Shown one piece after another: positions 24,970 through 35,956 of a stretch of DNA of 64,000 nt. This DNA is from Papaver somniferum (lineage: Eukaryota > Streptophyta > Magnoliopsida > Ranunculales > Papaveraceae): contig NW_020650971.1 of the NCBI RefSeq assembly GCF_003573695.1, positions 1,922,984 through 1,986,983 on the forward strand. The letters run 5' to 3'. The stretch's first letter is position 1, and each line of letters opens with the position of its first letter. Made by a program: the position numbers and the translations under genes. The notes beneath the pieces are model-generated. The model did no database searches and had not been told where the DNA came from. It worked only from the letters and a program-made list of their open reading frames with translations.

Positions 24970-26326
24970 TGAATATTACTTGTCCTCAAGTAAAACAAAA
25001 CTAAGGAAATCCTACCTATACCACTGTCGCTGGTCTCTCGAATGCATTTAGCGTATGCACTAAGCCTTTTAAACCACTAAGTGTCCCTAGTGGACGAGTT
25101 AAGTCTCGTGAAGGTTTGCTTAGAACGTACCTACAAAGTTCTAGGTCAAAATATAAGCTCAGATTCCATCAAATGTGACATGTGCAAGTCAGTTTAAGCT
25201 CACAGCAAAATGGAGATGTCAATCTAGCTATCAAAGGCACAATGCTAGCACTGATAACAAATAAAGACATGTGATAAGAGTGTAAAGTGTATCTACACAT
25301 GTTTCTAGAATGACCTAAAGTTATGACTACTAACCACCAAGAGATAGTTTTTAGGCTAAGAACCGAATTCTAAGCCAAGCTAGCTGTCCGGCTTTACGAG
25401 AATTGTGAATGTTCACCCAATGAGTTGGTGATATTTCAGTTTACCCGCGTTATACATCGATGGCTGCACCCTCCTTGCTTATTACAAGACTATTTACAAC
25501 AAAAAGATAACTCTTTACATGACTCTTATTTACATTGACTACTCTCTTTTATTTTTGGAACAAGAGAGAACTATTGTCTTTAACATGACAAAACATGGAA
25601 TAAATAAATACTTGATTTTTTTTATTTTTTTTTTTTGTAAGAAATAACTTTGATCTTTACAACATAGTGACACTTTTGATACATGAACAAAAAGAAAAAC
25701 ATAATTACATGACTCTTAGCAAGAGGTGGCCCTTATCGAATGCATCCGGTCAAATTCTATGGTTGCTTTTCTTAACGTATCCTCCAACTTCTATCCCATC
25801 CAACCAAAGAACAAGCTAGTCAAGTCTCATTCAGTATTCTAAAGTGATTGGCAATCTAACTTCCTATCAAACACCTTGAAGATCGAGGCTATACATGTAT
25901 TGGTAGATCGTGCGCGTGCAAATTTCTTATCACTATGTGAATTGTGCTAGAATCAGGGTGCCTAAATATCTAGACTAAGACTCCTAAAATTACATATTTG
26001 CACAAGAGTCAACATTTCAAGGTAAATGAGCTCCATTTTTTTTTTTTATTTTTTTTTTTTTTTTTTATCATTTTTTAATTTTTTTGGAATTTTTTAAATT
26101 TTTTCAAAAAGCGGGAGTTCTGTTTTCAATTATAACATGTTATCGTGGTATCTACTCTATACCCCCAAACCTAAACTAAACATTGTCCTCAATGTTTCTA
26201 ATGAAACATATTCATAATGGACAAATCAGAAGAACATGTTGAGTTTTGAGAGAAAGGAAAGAGATACCCGATTTCGGCGAAAGCAATATTAGAACTCCGT
26301 TATTCAAGGAAAGAATCCAACATATG
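24970..26326. other. Athila-like element, noncoding interior downstream of gag
   Basis: No gene. Notable are T-rich tracts (about 25616-25638 and 26037-26070) and a second polypurine-like CCCCCAAACCT motif at 26161-26171 that copies the one beside the LTR, followed in both places by a CTTGTCCTCAA-like or TTGTCCTCAA sequence. It may be a duplicated plus-strand priming site. Confidence 0.5.
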
Positions 26327-27247
26327 TCAGCCGAGATCATATTGGATTAGCAAAATATATACAAAAGGAACAAAAGGATTTTTAAAATTTTTATCTACTG
26401 GATTATATACAAAAAATTCACCATACACTAACAATCTAAAGAGTTGAGGATCAACCCAAAAGACAAAGTGTTGAAACATAGATAGTTTCAAAACACTAAA
26501 ATTGGACTGAAATGAGAGCGAGAGTGAAAAACCGGATGAATCACCCCTAAACCTAAATTTTTCATCAGGTTTACTTTTAAGCACAAAATCTAACAATTTT
26601 AGGGGTGCAGGATTCACAAGGTCTAACTGAAAATGGACTTTGTTTGGGATGGACAAACATGCATATTCCAACTGTGGCTCCTTAAAAGTATTGTATTTAG
26701 ATGCAAAATAATCCAAGAGGACTTGAGAGGCACACAGTTCCAATCCTAGGTTGGGAATCTTCAAAAAAGTTGGTTTAAAATTTTTGTTACAAACCAAATC
26801 TAGGTTGGGTGGAATAATCTCAATCTGTGACTTAGGCAAGAAGGTGACATCTAAGTTTCTCACATGCATGAGATCAAAAGTACCAATATTATCAGTCACA
26901 TCAGCATTTTCTAAATCATAATCAAGTTGTGTAGCATGCTCATCATCACAACACAATTTCACAAGTCCAAATTCAGAATCATGGTTATCCGAAATATCCA
27001 AATTAACATCAAAAGAAGCAATATATTGTGGCTTAAGTATGGAATCAGACACATCAACTATATTTTCATGCATAGGATCATTAGTGTCAACAGAAGATTC
27101 AACATTACCTAAGTCATGCTCTTCACAGGATAACTGCACAATATCTAAATCAGTAGCCTCATCACATGTATATCGAATACTAGAAGAAACATCATTCATG
27201 AAGGTCGGGGCAGAAAAGCCTAATGTATTTGAACCCAAAGGTTCCAT
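26327..27247 (-). CDS. Uncharacterised C-terminal ORF of the Athila-like element
   Basis: A 306-codon open frame that follows gag and is offset from it by one base, so it was probably once the gag C-terminus. The first half is acidic (many D/E, DLENADVTDNIGTFD). The second half is hydrophobic and aromatic, with FVFWVDPQLFRLLVYGEFF near the end. I see no CCHC knuckle, DTG/DSG protease motif or RT motif. Its open length in an otherwise pol-less element suggests it is conserved for mobility, but I do not recognise the family. No host-gene intron signals are evident. Confidence 0.55.
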   Translation of the reverse strand: MEPLGSNTLGFSAPTFMNDVSSSIRYTCDEATDLDIVQLSCEEHDLGNVESSVDTNDPMHENIVDVSDSILKPQYIASFDVNLDISDNHDSEFGLVKLCCDDEHATQLDYDLENADVTDNIGTFDLMHVRNLDVTFLPKSQIEIIPPNLDLVCNKNFKPTFLKIPNLGLELCASQVLLDYFASKYNTFKEPQLEYACLSIPNKVHFQLDLVNPAPLKLLDFVLKSKPDEKFRFRGDSSGFSLSLSFQSNFSVLKLSMFQHFVFWVDPQLFRLLVYGEFFVYNPVDKNFKNPFVPFVYILLIQYDLG

Positions 27248-27254
27248 AACATTT

Positions 27255-28147
27255 TCAGCATAGACATTTTTCTAATATAACATCATCATAATCATCATCA
27301 TCACAAATACATGAAAATCCTACTTTGTCAAAACCATTAGTGTTTTTCGTCCATACATCTGCCTCTAAAATAGGTGAATATGGATTGACATTTTCAGCAA
27401 TAGGGTATGAAACACTATATCCAGAATTAAGCTCATTGGGAAAATCAACATCTGACTCATGGTGATTACCCATATCATGTGGCATGGTCCTAGTTTCCCT
27501 ATAAGTTTCCCACTGATGGGTTTTCTCTGCAACTTCAGCTAGAAATAACCATGCATCGTCCACAGTTTTATCAATGAATTCACCATTACACATAGATTCA
27601 ACCAAGGCTCGAGACTTAAAGTCTAGTCCCTCATAAAGAATGGCGACCAGTCTCCACTTCTCGAGGCCATGATGAGGACACTCAAACAACAAATCATTAA
27701 ATCGTTCAAAATAATGAAAAAGTGTTTCTCCATCTAACTGGACAAAACAATTAATACTTCGACGAATAGAGATGGTCCTATGATGTGGAAAGAACTTTCC
27801 GAAAATTGATTTGTGAGTTGGTCCCAAGTGGTGATTGACTGCGGTCTCAAACCGTAAAACCATGTTTTGGCCTTTTCCTTTAAAGAAAAAGTAAACAAAC
27901 GCAATTTCAAAGAGTCTTCGGATATATGGTCAGGTTGTAAAGCCCGGACAATTTGTTCAAACTCTCTTACATGGTTATAGGGATTCTCAGAATCGAACCC
28001 TCGAAATATAGGAAGTATTTGTATCATGCTTGCGTTTAGTTCAAATGGGCCATCAGTCTGGGGTAAGACGATACATGATAACTGGCTTATTATGTTAGGG
28101 TACATGTATTCATGGAGACTACGGAGTTTATTCACACACTCGCCCAT
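27255..28147 (-). pseudogene. Athila-type gag, one or two frameshifts
   Basis: The N-terminal part has YNHVREFEQIVRALQP and KEKAKTWFYGLRPQSITTWD, the core of the Retrotrans_gag domain. After a shift near 27800 it continues with FFPHHRTISIRRSINCF, HYFERFNDLLFECPHHGLEK, and MCNGEFIDKTVDDAWLFLAE, which match the Athila gag pattern. Another single-base shift near 27255 separates it from the next ORF. Gag forms the virus-like particle in the cytoplasm. Confidence 0.85.
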
Positions 28148-28258
28148 TTTTTAAAAAAATTTGGTTTTAATGGGTTTTGAAAATTTGGTTGAAAGGGTTT
28201 TGAAAAGAAAATTTGGTTTTGCTTGGGATAAAATTTTGGTTTTTGAAATAAGGAGCAA

Positions 28259-28291
<33 letters not shown>

Positions 28292-29570
28292 GGTTGGGTT
28301 CTGAAGCCCAAATTTTAGTTTAAAAGAAACTACAAGCCTAACAAACAACTAAATTACAAGCCCAAATAAAGAAAGAAATAAAAATAAAACTAATTATTAC
28401 AAACCCACAAAAAAAGAAAATTAAAATAAAACTAAAATTATTACAATCCCAAATAAAGAAAGAAATAAAATTAAAATAAAAAAAATTATTACAAGCCCAC
28501 AGATTAAAAATGGAAGCCCACAGGTTGGGTTCTCTTAATGGGTTTAGGCTTACCTTTGAAGCACAGCCCAGCTGTTCAGTTTGGTTGCAAAAGCCCAGTT
28601 GGGCTTTGGATCATCCTAAGCTTTGGCTTCAATACTTAAGGCCCAGTTGGGCTTGGTTCAATTTCCTCTCCTTCTGCAGCTTACAGCCCAGTTGGGCTTT
28701 TGTTTCTTTATTGCACAGCCCAGAAACAGAAGCTTGGCAGCAGGATCACTACTGCAGTTCAAACAGCAAGCCCAGCAGAATTGTTCAACAGCAAGTGGGC
28801 TTGTTCAATTGCAGCAGCTTTTGTTCTGAACCCAACAGCAAGGCAAAAGCAAGAGCAATAACAAGAGCAAGAGAAAGAAGCAAGACAATGCACTAAAGAG
28901 GTAAGACAATTCCTAACAGGAAGTGCAAGAACAGGGACTATGCTTACACTAAGCTAAGCTAAAAGATGCAACTAAGTAAGCAAGAACAACAAAGATGCTT
29001 GGTAATGCAAAACAGTATGCAAGAACAGTTAAATGCTTACACTAAATGCACAGAAGCAAGTGAGACTAAAATGCAGTTACACAGTGATGCTTATGCAAAT
29101 GGATGCAGTGCAAGAAGATATGCAAGAATATAAGATGACAAGTATGCCAAGATGATGTAAGATGCAATGCAGATGGCACAAGCTTCAGATGACAAATAAG
29201 AAAGTTACAGGACAGAATCAATGAGCTGCAAGATGAGTTGATAACTGAATATGCAGGACAAAACGCAAGCTAAAGCTAATGATGCATCCATAAAGGCTAG
29301 ATGGTGCAAGTTAAGAATTCTGTGAGGCCAGATGACAGTAAATGAAAGAATGCAAGAATGCAGTTGTAATGAAACAGTAAATGCAGTGAAGATGCAACAG
29401 GATGCACTAAGGATGCAACAGCAAGGTTAAGAAAGGTCTAGCAGCAACAGGCAACAGTTAGCTAGCTAGCTAGCAAAGGCTAGCCAGCAACAAGACCTAT
29501 AACAACAAACAAATGCAGAGAACAGCAACACAAATGTAGAACAAAAACAACAACAGCGCCGCTAACCGAG
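28148..29570. repeat. Athila-like 5' leader with simple and short tandem repeats
   Basis: Contains an oligo-T run of about 31 (28260-28290), two to three copies of a roughly 65-bp A-rich repeat with AAATAAAGAAAGAAATAAAA (about 28356-28500), three copies of the palindrome AGCCCAGTTGGGCTT (near 28590, 28640 and 28685), and a GCTAGCTAGCTAGC microsatellite (about 29460). The rest is rich in ATGCAAG-like words. No credible protein. Confidence 0.6.
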
Positions 29571-29588
29571 TCCCCGGCAGCGGCGCCA
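29571..29588 (-). promoter_or_regulatory. Primer binding site (tRNA-Asp)
   Basis: The minus strand reads TGGCGCCGCTGCCGGGGA, matching the complement of the 3' end of plant tRNA-Asp except for one base. Athila elements use this primer. It lies 6 bases inside the 5' LTR. Confidence 0.88.
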
Positions 29589-29594
29589 AAAACT

Positions 29595-31352
29595 TGATAG
29601 CTAAGGAATTAAACCTAAAACTATGGTTATATTTACACCTGCAAGTGCACAGGATCTAAAGTAGAAAGTGAATAAGCAGGGGTTTGTCCACAGGGACTTG
29701 GAGGGAGCTATTGTTGTTTTCCTAGAGATTTTTGTGTTGTGTTAAAACACAACTGAGCTGTTTTGGTGTAACTGAATTAGTGACAGAAAGTAAAGTAAAT
29801 GTGACAGTGAAGTAGAATAAAAACAATGAAGCAAAGGTAACAGTGGCAGTTAACAGGAAACAAAACCAAATAAACCAAGGCTGTTAGCCAAGGGCGGGGA
29901 GGAGTTTTCAGCTGTGGCTAAGCTAAGGCTTAGAATCCACCTTGTGTCCTAGCTAAACAATGCAATTCTAGGTTTAAAAACTTAAGCATCCAACTAGAAT
30001 GGGAAGAAAATCAGCTTGCTCACTGATTTGCCCCCACAGGCATATCAGAGCACCAACTACTTCCCATTACTCAAGCAAAACAGGCCTTCCTAGCAATTCA
30101 TCATTCATTAGTGCACTAAGTTTCATCTGAGCCTCTGCAGTGAACTCAGAACATAATTAACACTACAATGGAACTAAACATGATCATTTAAGCTACTAAA
30201 CAGTGAATGAAAATTGCAAAAGAAGAACCCTAAAAATTAACAGTGGAATTAAATTAACATTGAGAATTAAATTAACCCAATTAGGGGGTTTCTCGGCTAA
30301 CCAAGAACACCCTTTTACATTCCCTGCAACTTGCCTTTTATAGCTTTTCAAAAAGCCCTAATTTTGTGAAACCCTAAAATTCGAAAACCTAAATTTTTAA
30401 TTGAAAAAAATTCCTTACTGTTCTCGCGATTTTGTTGTCGACCCATGCTTTATCTTCTCTTCCTCCTGCTCCTGCTACGTTTCTAGCTTCATAGCCATCA
30501 ACCTAGTTCGTCACTTTCACACGCCAACAGTGAGAAGAGGGGCATGATGGGAGGTCAGTGGTGATGATGGGTTTTAGTTGTTAGGGTTGTAGGGTGGCTG
30601 TGGTGGCTCGTAGGGGCGGATAAGGTGGTGGCAGGGAGTAGGTGGTGAAGGTGAGGCTGTTGCAGACGGAGGTGAGGGAAGATGGAGTCGATGGAGAAGA
30701 AATTAGGTGCTGTTTGGTTTAGGGTATAGGGTTCGGTCGCTATGGTGTGTAGCGGGATCATCGAGTTCGATGTTTGGCGAATCTCGACCGTGGGATATGG
30801 AGATGAAAGATCAATCTGACGGTGAGATGAAGTGGATCCTGCAGCGACCGTTGGATTATACAATACAACAAAATTAACGACACCAGATGGAGTTAGGTGT
30901 TGTAGTGTTCAGCGGAAGTATCGAGGTTTGATGCGCAGGCAAAGAAGCAACCGTAGGATGCAGATGCGATCCAATCTGACGGTCGGAAATGGAGGCGGGT
31001 ATGGATTTAGAAAATGGGTTTGGGTAAGGGTTTTGGGCCTTGGGTATGCCAAGCCCATATCTTCTTCAAGAACAATTCTTCCTTCTTGAGCCCATTCCTA
31101 GCTTTTTGGACGTGCGCTCCATTCTTTGCGGCTTCCTTGCGTAATTCCTCCCGGCTTTTCACTACTTTTCTGCTCCGCAAATCATCCAGACTTTATTTGG
31201 TACCTAAAAATGCAAAATTAATTAAGAAAAATATTTATTCTTGAAAACAAGGAAAATACAGAATGTGGGATAAAATGTAGAATTAATGCACAAAAGATGA
31301 GTTAAAATGCCAACAAAAAGGGATAAATATATACAATATTTGGCACTCATCA
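29595..31352 (-). repeat. 5' LTR of the Athila-like element
   Basis: Second copy of the 1.76-kb LTR, about 99% identical to 23197-24955 by eye. Its outer end is followed directly by the target duplication AAAAT (31353-31357). Confidence 0.93.
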
Positions 31353-31357
31353 AAAAT

Positions 31358-31679
31358 CCATACTTATATCAACCCAAGGTGCATCAGGAACTGGTAAAGG
31401 AGTATACAACCCGGTATTTTGAATTGTACCCTTTTCTCTCTGACAGACCATGCATTTTTGTACGAACTTTTGTACATCACGTTTCAAAGATGGACCGAAA
31501 TATCTTTCTTCAATCAGGGCAATGGTGTTATCTCTCCCAAAATGACCACCAAGACCACTGCCATGTAATTCTCGCATAAGATGTAAACGTAAAGACCCTT
31601 GAGGAATACATAATCGATTCCCTTTACAAAGAAAACCTTCTTGTATAAGAAAATCATCAACCCCATGAGTTTGAGAACT
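31358..31679 (-). pseudogene. Chromovirus integrase, first part (zinc finger)
   Basis: 31577-31358 encodes the HHCC zinc-binding domain: H at [15 protein letters not shown] and CMVCQREKG, ending WVDISMDF at the insertion point. Upstream, 31679-31580 is in another frame, so a shift precedes it. The protein continues at 23191 on the other side of the Athila-like element. Confidence 0.85.
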
Positions 31680-33759
31680 TCATTGATCCCATAGTTTGCC
31701 AAAATCTTCATCTTCTGGATAAATTTCTTTGATAAAGTCAAATGCATAACTCTCATTACGAATTGTAGTTAATAGATGACTTCTTCTACTTAAGGCATCA
31801 GCAACTTGATTCAATTTGCCACTTTTATGTCTCACGGAGAAAGTGTATTTGTTGAGTGTGGAAAGCCATCGATCATGCATTCTGTTAACTTTAGCAGAAG
31901 TATTCAAAAACTTCAATGCATGGTTGTCAGTGTTGACAACAAATTCCCTATGTATAAGATAAGTATGCCACTGCTTAAGAGATTGAACAAGAGCCAATAA
32001 CTCTAATTCATATGTAGACCATTTCTTTTGTGCATCTGAATTCTTCTCACTGTAATATGCAATTGGATGACCCTCCTGTGATAATACTGCACCAATACCA
32101 ACAACAGATGCATCATAATCTATTTCAAAAGGCTTGTTGAAATTCGTAAGTGCAAGAATTGGTGCCGTACAAAGCTTTTCTTTAAGAAGAATAAAGCTTT
32201 TATCCATTGCTTCCGTCCACTCAAACTTCTCCTTCTTGAGACAGTAAGTTAAAGGTGCAGAAATAGAGCTAAAGTTCTTCACAAATCTTCGATAGAAAGA
32301 AGCCAAACCATGAAAACTACGAACATCACGAATAGAAGTAGGAACTGGCCAATCTTCAATTGCTTGAACTTTAGAAGGATCGACATGAATACCATCAGTA
32401 GAAATCACATATCCCAAAAATGTTACTGAAGAAGCCATGAAGGTACACTTCTTCAAATTAACATATAAAGAGTTGTCAGCAAGAACTTGAAACACTTGTA
32501 AAAGATGTTGGAGGTGTTCTGGCTCACTGCGACTAAAAATTAGTATGTCATCAAAATAGACAATAACAAGTTTACTGAGAAAGGGTTGGGAACCTGATTC
32601 ATGAGTCGCATAAAAGTACTAGGTGCATTAGATAACTCAAATGGCATGACCAGCCATTCATATAAACCTTCACGTGTCTTGAATGCTGTTTTCCACTCAT
32701 CTCCACCTCGAATGCGTATTTGGTGGTAACCATTGCGTAAATCCAACTTAGTAAAAATAATAGAGCCCGACAGTAAATCAATCATATTATCAATACGCGG
32801 GATCGGAAATCTATAAGGAATGGTGATGCGATTTAATGCTCTGCAATCGATACACATCCTCCATCCATTGTCTTTTTTACTAACCAAGAAGGCAGGACTG
32901 GCACAAGGACTGTTTCTAGGTTGTATCAAACCCTTTGTAAGCAAATCATTTACCTGTCCCTGTAACATCTCATGCTCAGCAGGACTCAAGCGATAGTGTG
33001 CTTGGTTTGGTAAAGAGGCTCCAGGAATAAAATCGATGCAGTGTTGAATATACCGTAAAGGAGGTAATGCAGTTGGTAGTTCATCTGGAAATAAAATATT
33101 ATATTGAAATAATAAGGGCTTCACCTTTGCAGGCAACTCAATCATAGGCTTAGAATCTTCATGGGAATGTAAAGAATGTTGTGGGTCCAAAGAACGAATA
33201 ACAGTGGCTACGACAGCATCAGTCTGCGCACAAGAGTTTGAAGTGGAATTGGATGGACTAAGAACCTTGATTTTCCCATTATGAACAAAAGTGTAAGTAT
33301 TCTCGAATCCATTGTGAACCGCGTGAAGATCGTATTTCCAAGGTCTGCCAAGAAGAAGATGGGTTGCCGTCATATTAATGACATCACATAGAACTGTGTC
33401 TTCATAACCCTCAAAAGAGAATGACACATAAAACTGAAGAGTAATCTTCTGTGTGCTAGAGGCATTAACCCATCCTACAGTGTAAGGTTCTGGATGAGAA
33501 GTTACTGGTAGTTCAAGCTTCTTAAATACGTGATCAGCAATATAATTATCCACACTGCCACTATCAATTATCATCTTGCAGATTTTACCCCCAATATAAC
33601 ATCTGGATTTAAAAATACTGTGTCTCTGAGACTTGCATTGTTGAGTAAGAAATAATGGACGAATCATCCCAACAAACTCGTCGTCATCACCAGGTGAGTC
33701 TTCATCTTCGAACTCATTAAGTGCACCAGTGACTTCATTAATGAACTGAGGTTCACCAA
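31680..33759 (-). pseudogene. Chromovirus protease, reverse transcriptase and RNase H
   Basis: Protease active site IIDSGSVDNYI (about 33570). RT motifs: LPPLRYIQHCIDFIPG, CIDCRALNRITIPYRFP, FTKLDLRNGYHQIRI, and after a one-base loss near 32575 the catalytic YFDDILIFSR (about 32555), then NLKKCTFM. RNase H: FEIDYDASVVGIGAVLSQ and YELELLALV, ending VADALSRR. The frame is otherwise long, with one frameshift inside RT. Active-site residues of protease, RT and RNase H look intact. Confidence 0.88.
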
Positions 33760-35124
33760 TCAAAGCATTGAATTTCCGACAATCACTAGAAGTGTGCCCC
33801 GATTGCTGACATTTATTGCACTTATCTCCACGAAATTTTGTATAAGCATTATTAGCTCGTTGTTGCGGTGGAAATTGTTGTTGCCTGTTATGAAATCGAT
33901 TCCCTGTAGTAGAAGGAGTTGGTTGCAGAGAGTGAGACTGCTGACCCGGCTGAAGATCAACTGGATTGGCTAAGATAGGTGTAGCCAGAGGTGGAGTATA
34001 GGGCACAAAATGGCTAGGTTGTCGATGTGAATGGCTAACATCATCATAAGGAGGTCTGGGAATATTCAAAACAATATCTGGAGAAAATTTTTGAGATGAA
34101 TTGGTACCCCTGTAAGTATTTTGATAACGCCCTTGTCTGGATGGATAAATCCTAGAAGAACGAATAAGACGATTTTCTATCTTAATAGCTTGCTGCACAG
34201 CTTCGACCATAGTAAAAACTGAATGAGTCATACCATTTTGTATTAATCTATTCAGTCCCTCAATGAATCTTGCAACTAACTGTTCTTCAGATTCTTTGAG
34301 TTGATTTCGTGCGACCAAATTATAAAAATCTGACACATATTCTTCAACAGTTTGTGCCCCCTGCTGAATGTTTTGTAATTTGATGAAACGTTGCTGCATA
34401 AAGTCTCTGGTAAGAACTTATCCCTGATCAAAGTTTTCATACGTTTCCAAGTACGTATTTTTGGTTTGTTAGCGTTTCTACGATCATCACAGATCTTATC
34501 CCACCAAGCTGCAGCTCCTCCTTTGAGTTTGTATGTCACAAGTTTAACCTTAGAATCTTCAAGGACCTCCATGAATTCGAAAAAAGCTTCTACCTCAAAG
34601 AACCAATCAGTTAGTTCTTCAATACGAAAATTTTCAGAGAAGTTGGGAATATCAGCTTTTAGTTTATATTCTGGTAAAGAACTGTAAGGGTTGTGACCAG
34701 TTTTTAAACGTCGTTCTTCAATCCAATTCTTCTCTAGATCGTTCTCACGTTCATCTTCATCATCATTGTCAAGTGCAGGAGAAACTATCTTCTTCATTGA
34801 ATGACCTATGAAACCTTCATACGGTTTCTTAATGTTTAAAGTACGCAATACATCTTCAGGTACTTCATCATTCTGTAAAAACTGAACTATATCTTCTTTA
34901 GTTTTTCCTTCTAAGTCTACAAGCTCAGGCATATCCAAATCTAGATTTATATGTTTTGCAACCTTCAAAAGTTGATTCTGCATGGTTTCAAGCTTGGTAT
35001 CTCTTAACCCTAATTTGTCCTCCATGGACTTCTCAAGAGCTTCAGTAATGTTTTTTGCCAAAATCTCGGTATGAGATTTGATGAGAGCTTCGATTGCTGC
35101 TAGAGTAACTGGTTGAGCAGTCAT
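33760..35124 (-). pseudogene. Chromovirus gag with CCHC knuckle
   Basis: Starts at ATG 35124 (MTAQPVTLAAIEALIKSHTE), after a poly-A run on the minus strand. The capsid-like core has WFFEVEAFFEFM and GGAAAWWDKICDDRR. A one-base shift near 34420 separates it from the downstream part (FIKLQNIQQGAQTVEEYVSD), which ends with the knuckle CNKCQQSGHTSSDC (about 33820-33780). Pol follows in the same frame, as in other chromoviruses. Confidence 0.85.
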
Positions 35125-35225
35125 TTTTTTTTTTTTTTGTATACGAAAAGGAACTAAAAAAGGACTGAAAGGTGTTGCGGAAGCGATGTAAAGGATCAAG
35201 TTATAGGATGAAAACCTAAAACTAA

Positions 35226-35240
35226 GCGGTTGATACCAAC
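35226..35240 (-). promoter_or_regulatory. Primer binding site of the chromovirus
   Basis: The minus strand reads GTTGGTATCAACCGC directly after the LTR. TTGGTATCA matches the initiator tRNA-Met primer, though the following bases diverge from the consensus. Confidence 0.6.
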
Positions 35241-35535
35241 TAATGTGAAACAAGGTAAAAGAAAGCAATACTAGATTGCTATAAGCAAGAAGAGAATAGA
35301 ATTCAAGCAAGAAGAGAAAAATAAGTTTTGTGTTTAATAATTTAATTGAGTAATAGATAGCTCTTACAAGACTTAATCTAGCCTTTATATAGGCTTGAAG
35401 AATAACTAAACTAGGAAACAGAAAACTAAAAGGAAATCTAAAATAATCCTAAAAATAAGAAAGACTGAAACTAGGAAACCATGGAAGCCAAACCTCTAAG
35501 CGGAATCTTCTGGAATTGTAGTATGCCCTGCATCA
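35241..35535 (-). repeat. 5' LTR of the chromovirus
   Basis: 295 bp, followed by the target duplication TATTC at 35536-35540. On the minus strand it has a TATATAAAGG box like its partner at 22020-22313. Confidence 0.9.
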
Positions 35536-35540
35536 TATTC

Positions 35541-35956
35541 CTGCATGAAAATCATTAATAGACGTTTTTGTTACACTGTATGCTTTTGCCTCTATCTGTT
35601 GTTCTGATGATTCTCACTGCGTCCTTTAATTCTTTAACGTTTTCCTCACTTCTATATTTGTTCTTTTGTTGAATTCGTTCTTTGCTACCTTTTTCGTCCA
35701 TTTGCGCGGAATCAATAACTTCACCGGATTTCTTAAATCAATATCTTTTCTTAATGAACTAAAGATCCGAAAAACTTTACTGATGAGGTCTCTTTTTCTA
35801 AGATAAAGGCTTCTAGTTTAACCTTTTAGATCTAAACCTCTGAAACTCTCAAAGATTGTAAATAGATTGCTGAAAAACTATGAAGATTTTAGATTTGTTT
35901 TGTTTGTAAAGAAATTCACCAACATGGTCATTCCGAACTGTTTTCTAGCACCAAAA
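35541..35956 (-). other. Tat element 5' leader, gag missing
   Basis: Minus-strand sequence from the Tat 5' LTR to the chromovirus insertion. It begins TTTTGGTGCTAGAAAAC after the LTR, a possible but unrecognised primer site. A short frame starts at about 35700 (MDEKGSKERIQQ) and ends after about 50 codons. No capsid or CCHC sequence is present here or in 21800-22014, so gag was deleted before the chromovirus arrived. Confidence 0.6.

Larger units (their letters stand above)
23197..31352 (-). mobile_element. Gag-only Athila-like Gypsy element, young insertion in the chromovirus integrase
   Basis: LTRs 23197-24955 and 29595-31352 (TG...CA, 1759 and 1758 bp, about 14 differences by eye) and a perfect 5-bp target duplication AAAAT (23192-23196, 31353-31357) define it exactly. 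The primer site matches tRNA-Asp, as in Athila, and gag has the Athila signature, but there is no protease, RT or integrase. It must have moved with enzymes supplied by another element. It is the innermost and least diverged insertion of the stack. Confidence 0.93.
22020..35535 (-). mobile_element. Chromovirus-type Ty3/Gypsy element, perhaps CRM-like, split by an insertion
   Basis: Short LTRs (294 and 295 bp, about 5 differences) flank gag, protease, RT, RNase H and integrase on the minus strand. A perfect 5-bp target duplication TATTC lies at 22015-22019 and 35536-35540, so it jumped into the Tat element as a unit. The integrase frame runs about 40 nt into the 3' LTR, a trait described for CRM chromoviruses; the clade call rests on that and on the motif GTYNKTKMKKYGPF. 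An Athila-like element (23197-31352) interrupts the integrase. Without it the element is about 5.4 kb. Confidence 0.9.

Noticed and set aside
28260..28290. Oligo-T run as a retroposon poly(A) tail
   Set aside because: It lies inside the 5' leader of an LTR element with defined ends; no LINE or SINE body adjoins it.
28510..28896. 128-codon ORF with repeated Trp/Gln-rich segments
   Set aside because: It is created by the tandem AGCCCAGTTGGGCTT palindromes in a noncoding leader and is on the strand opposite to the element.
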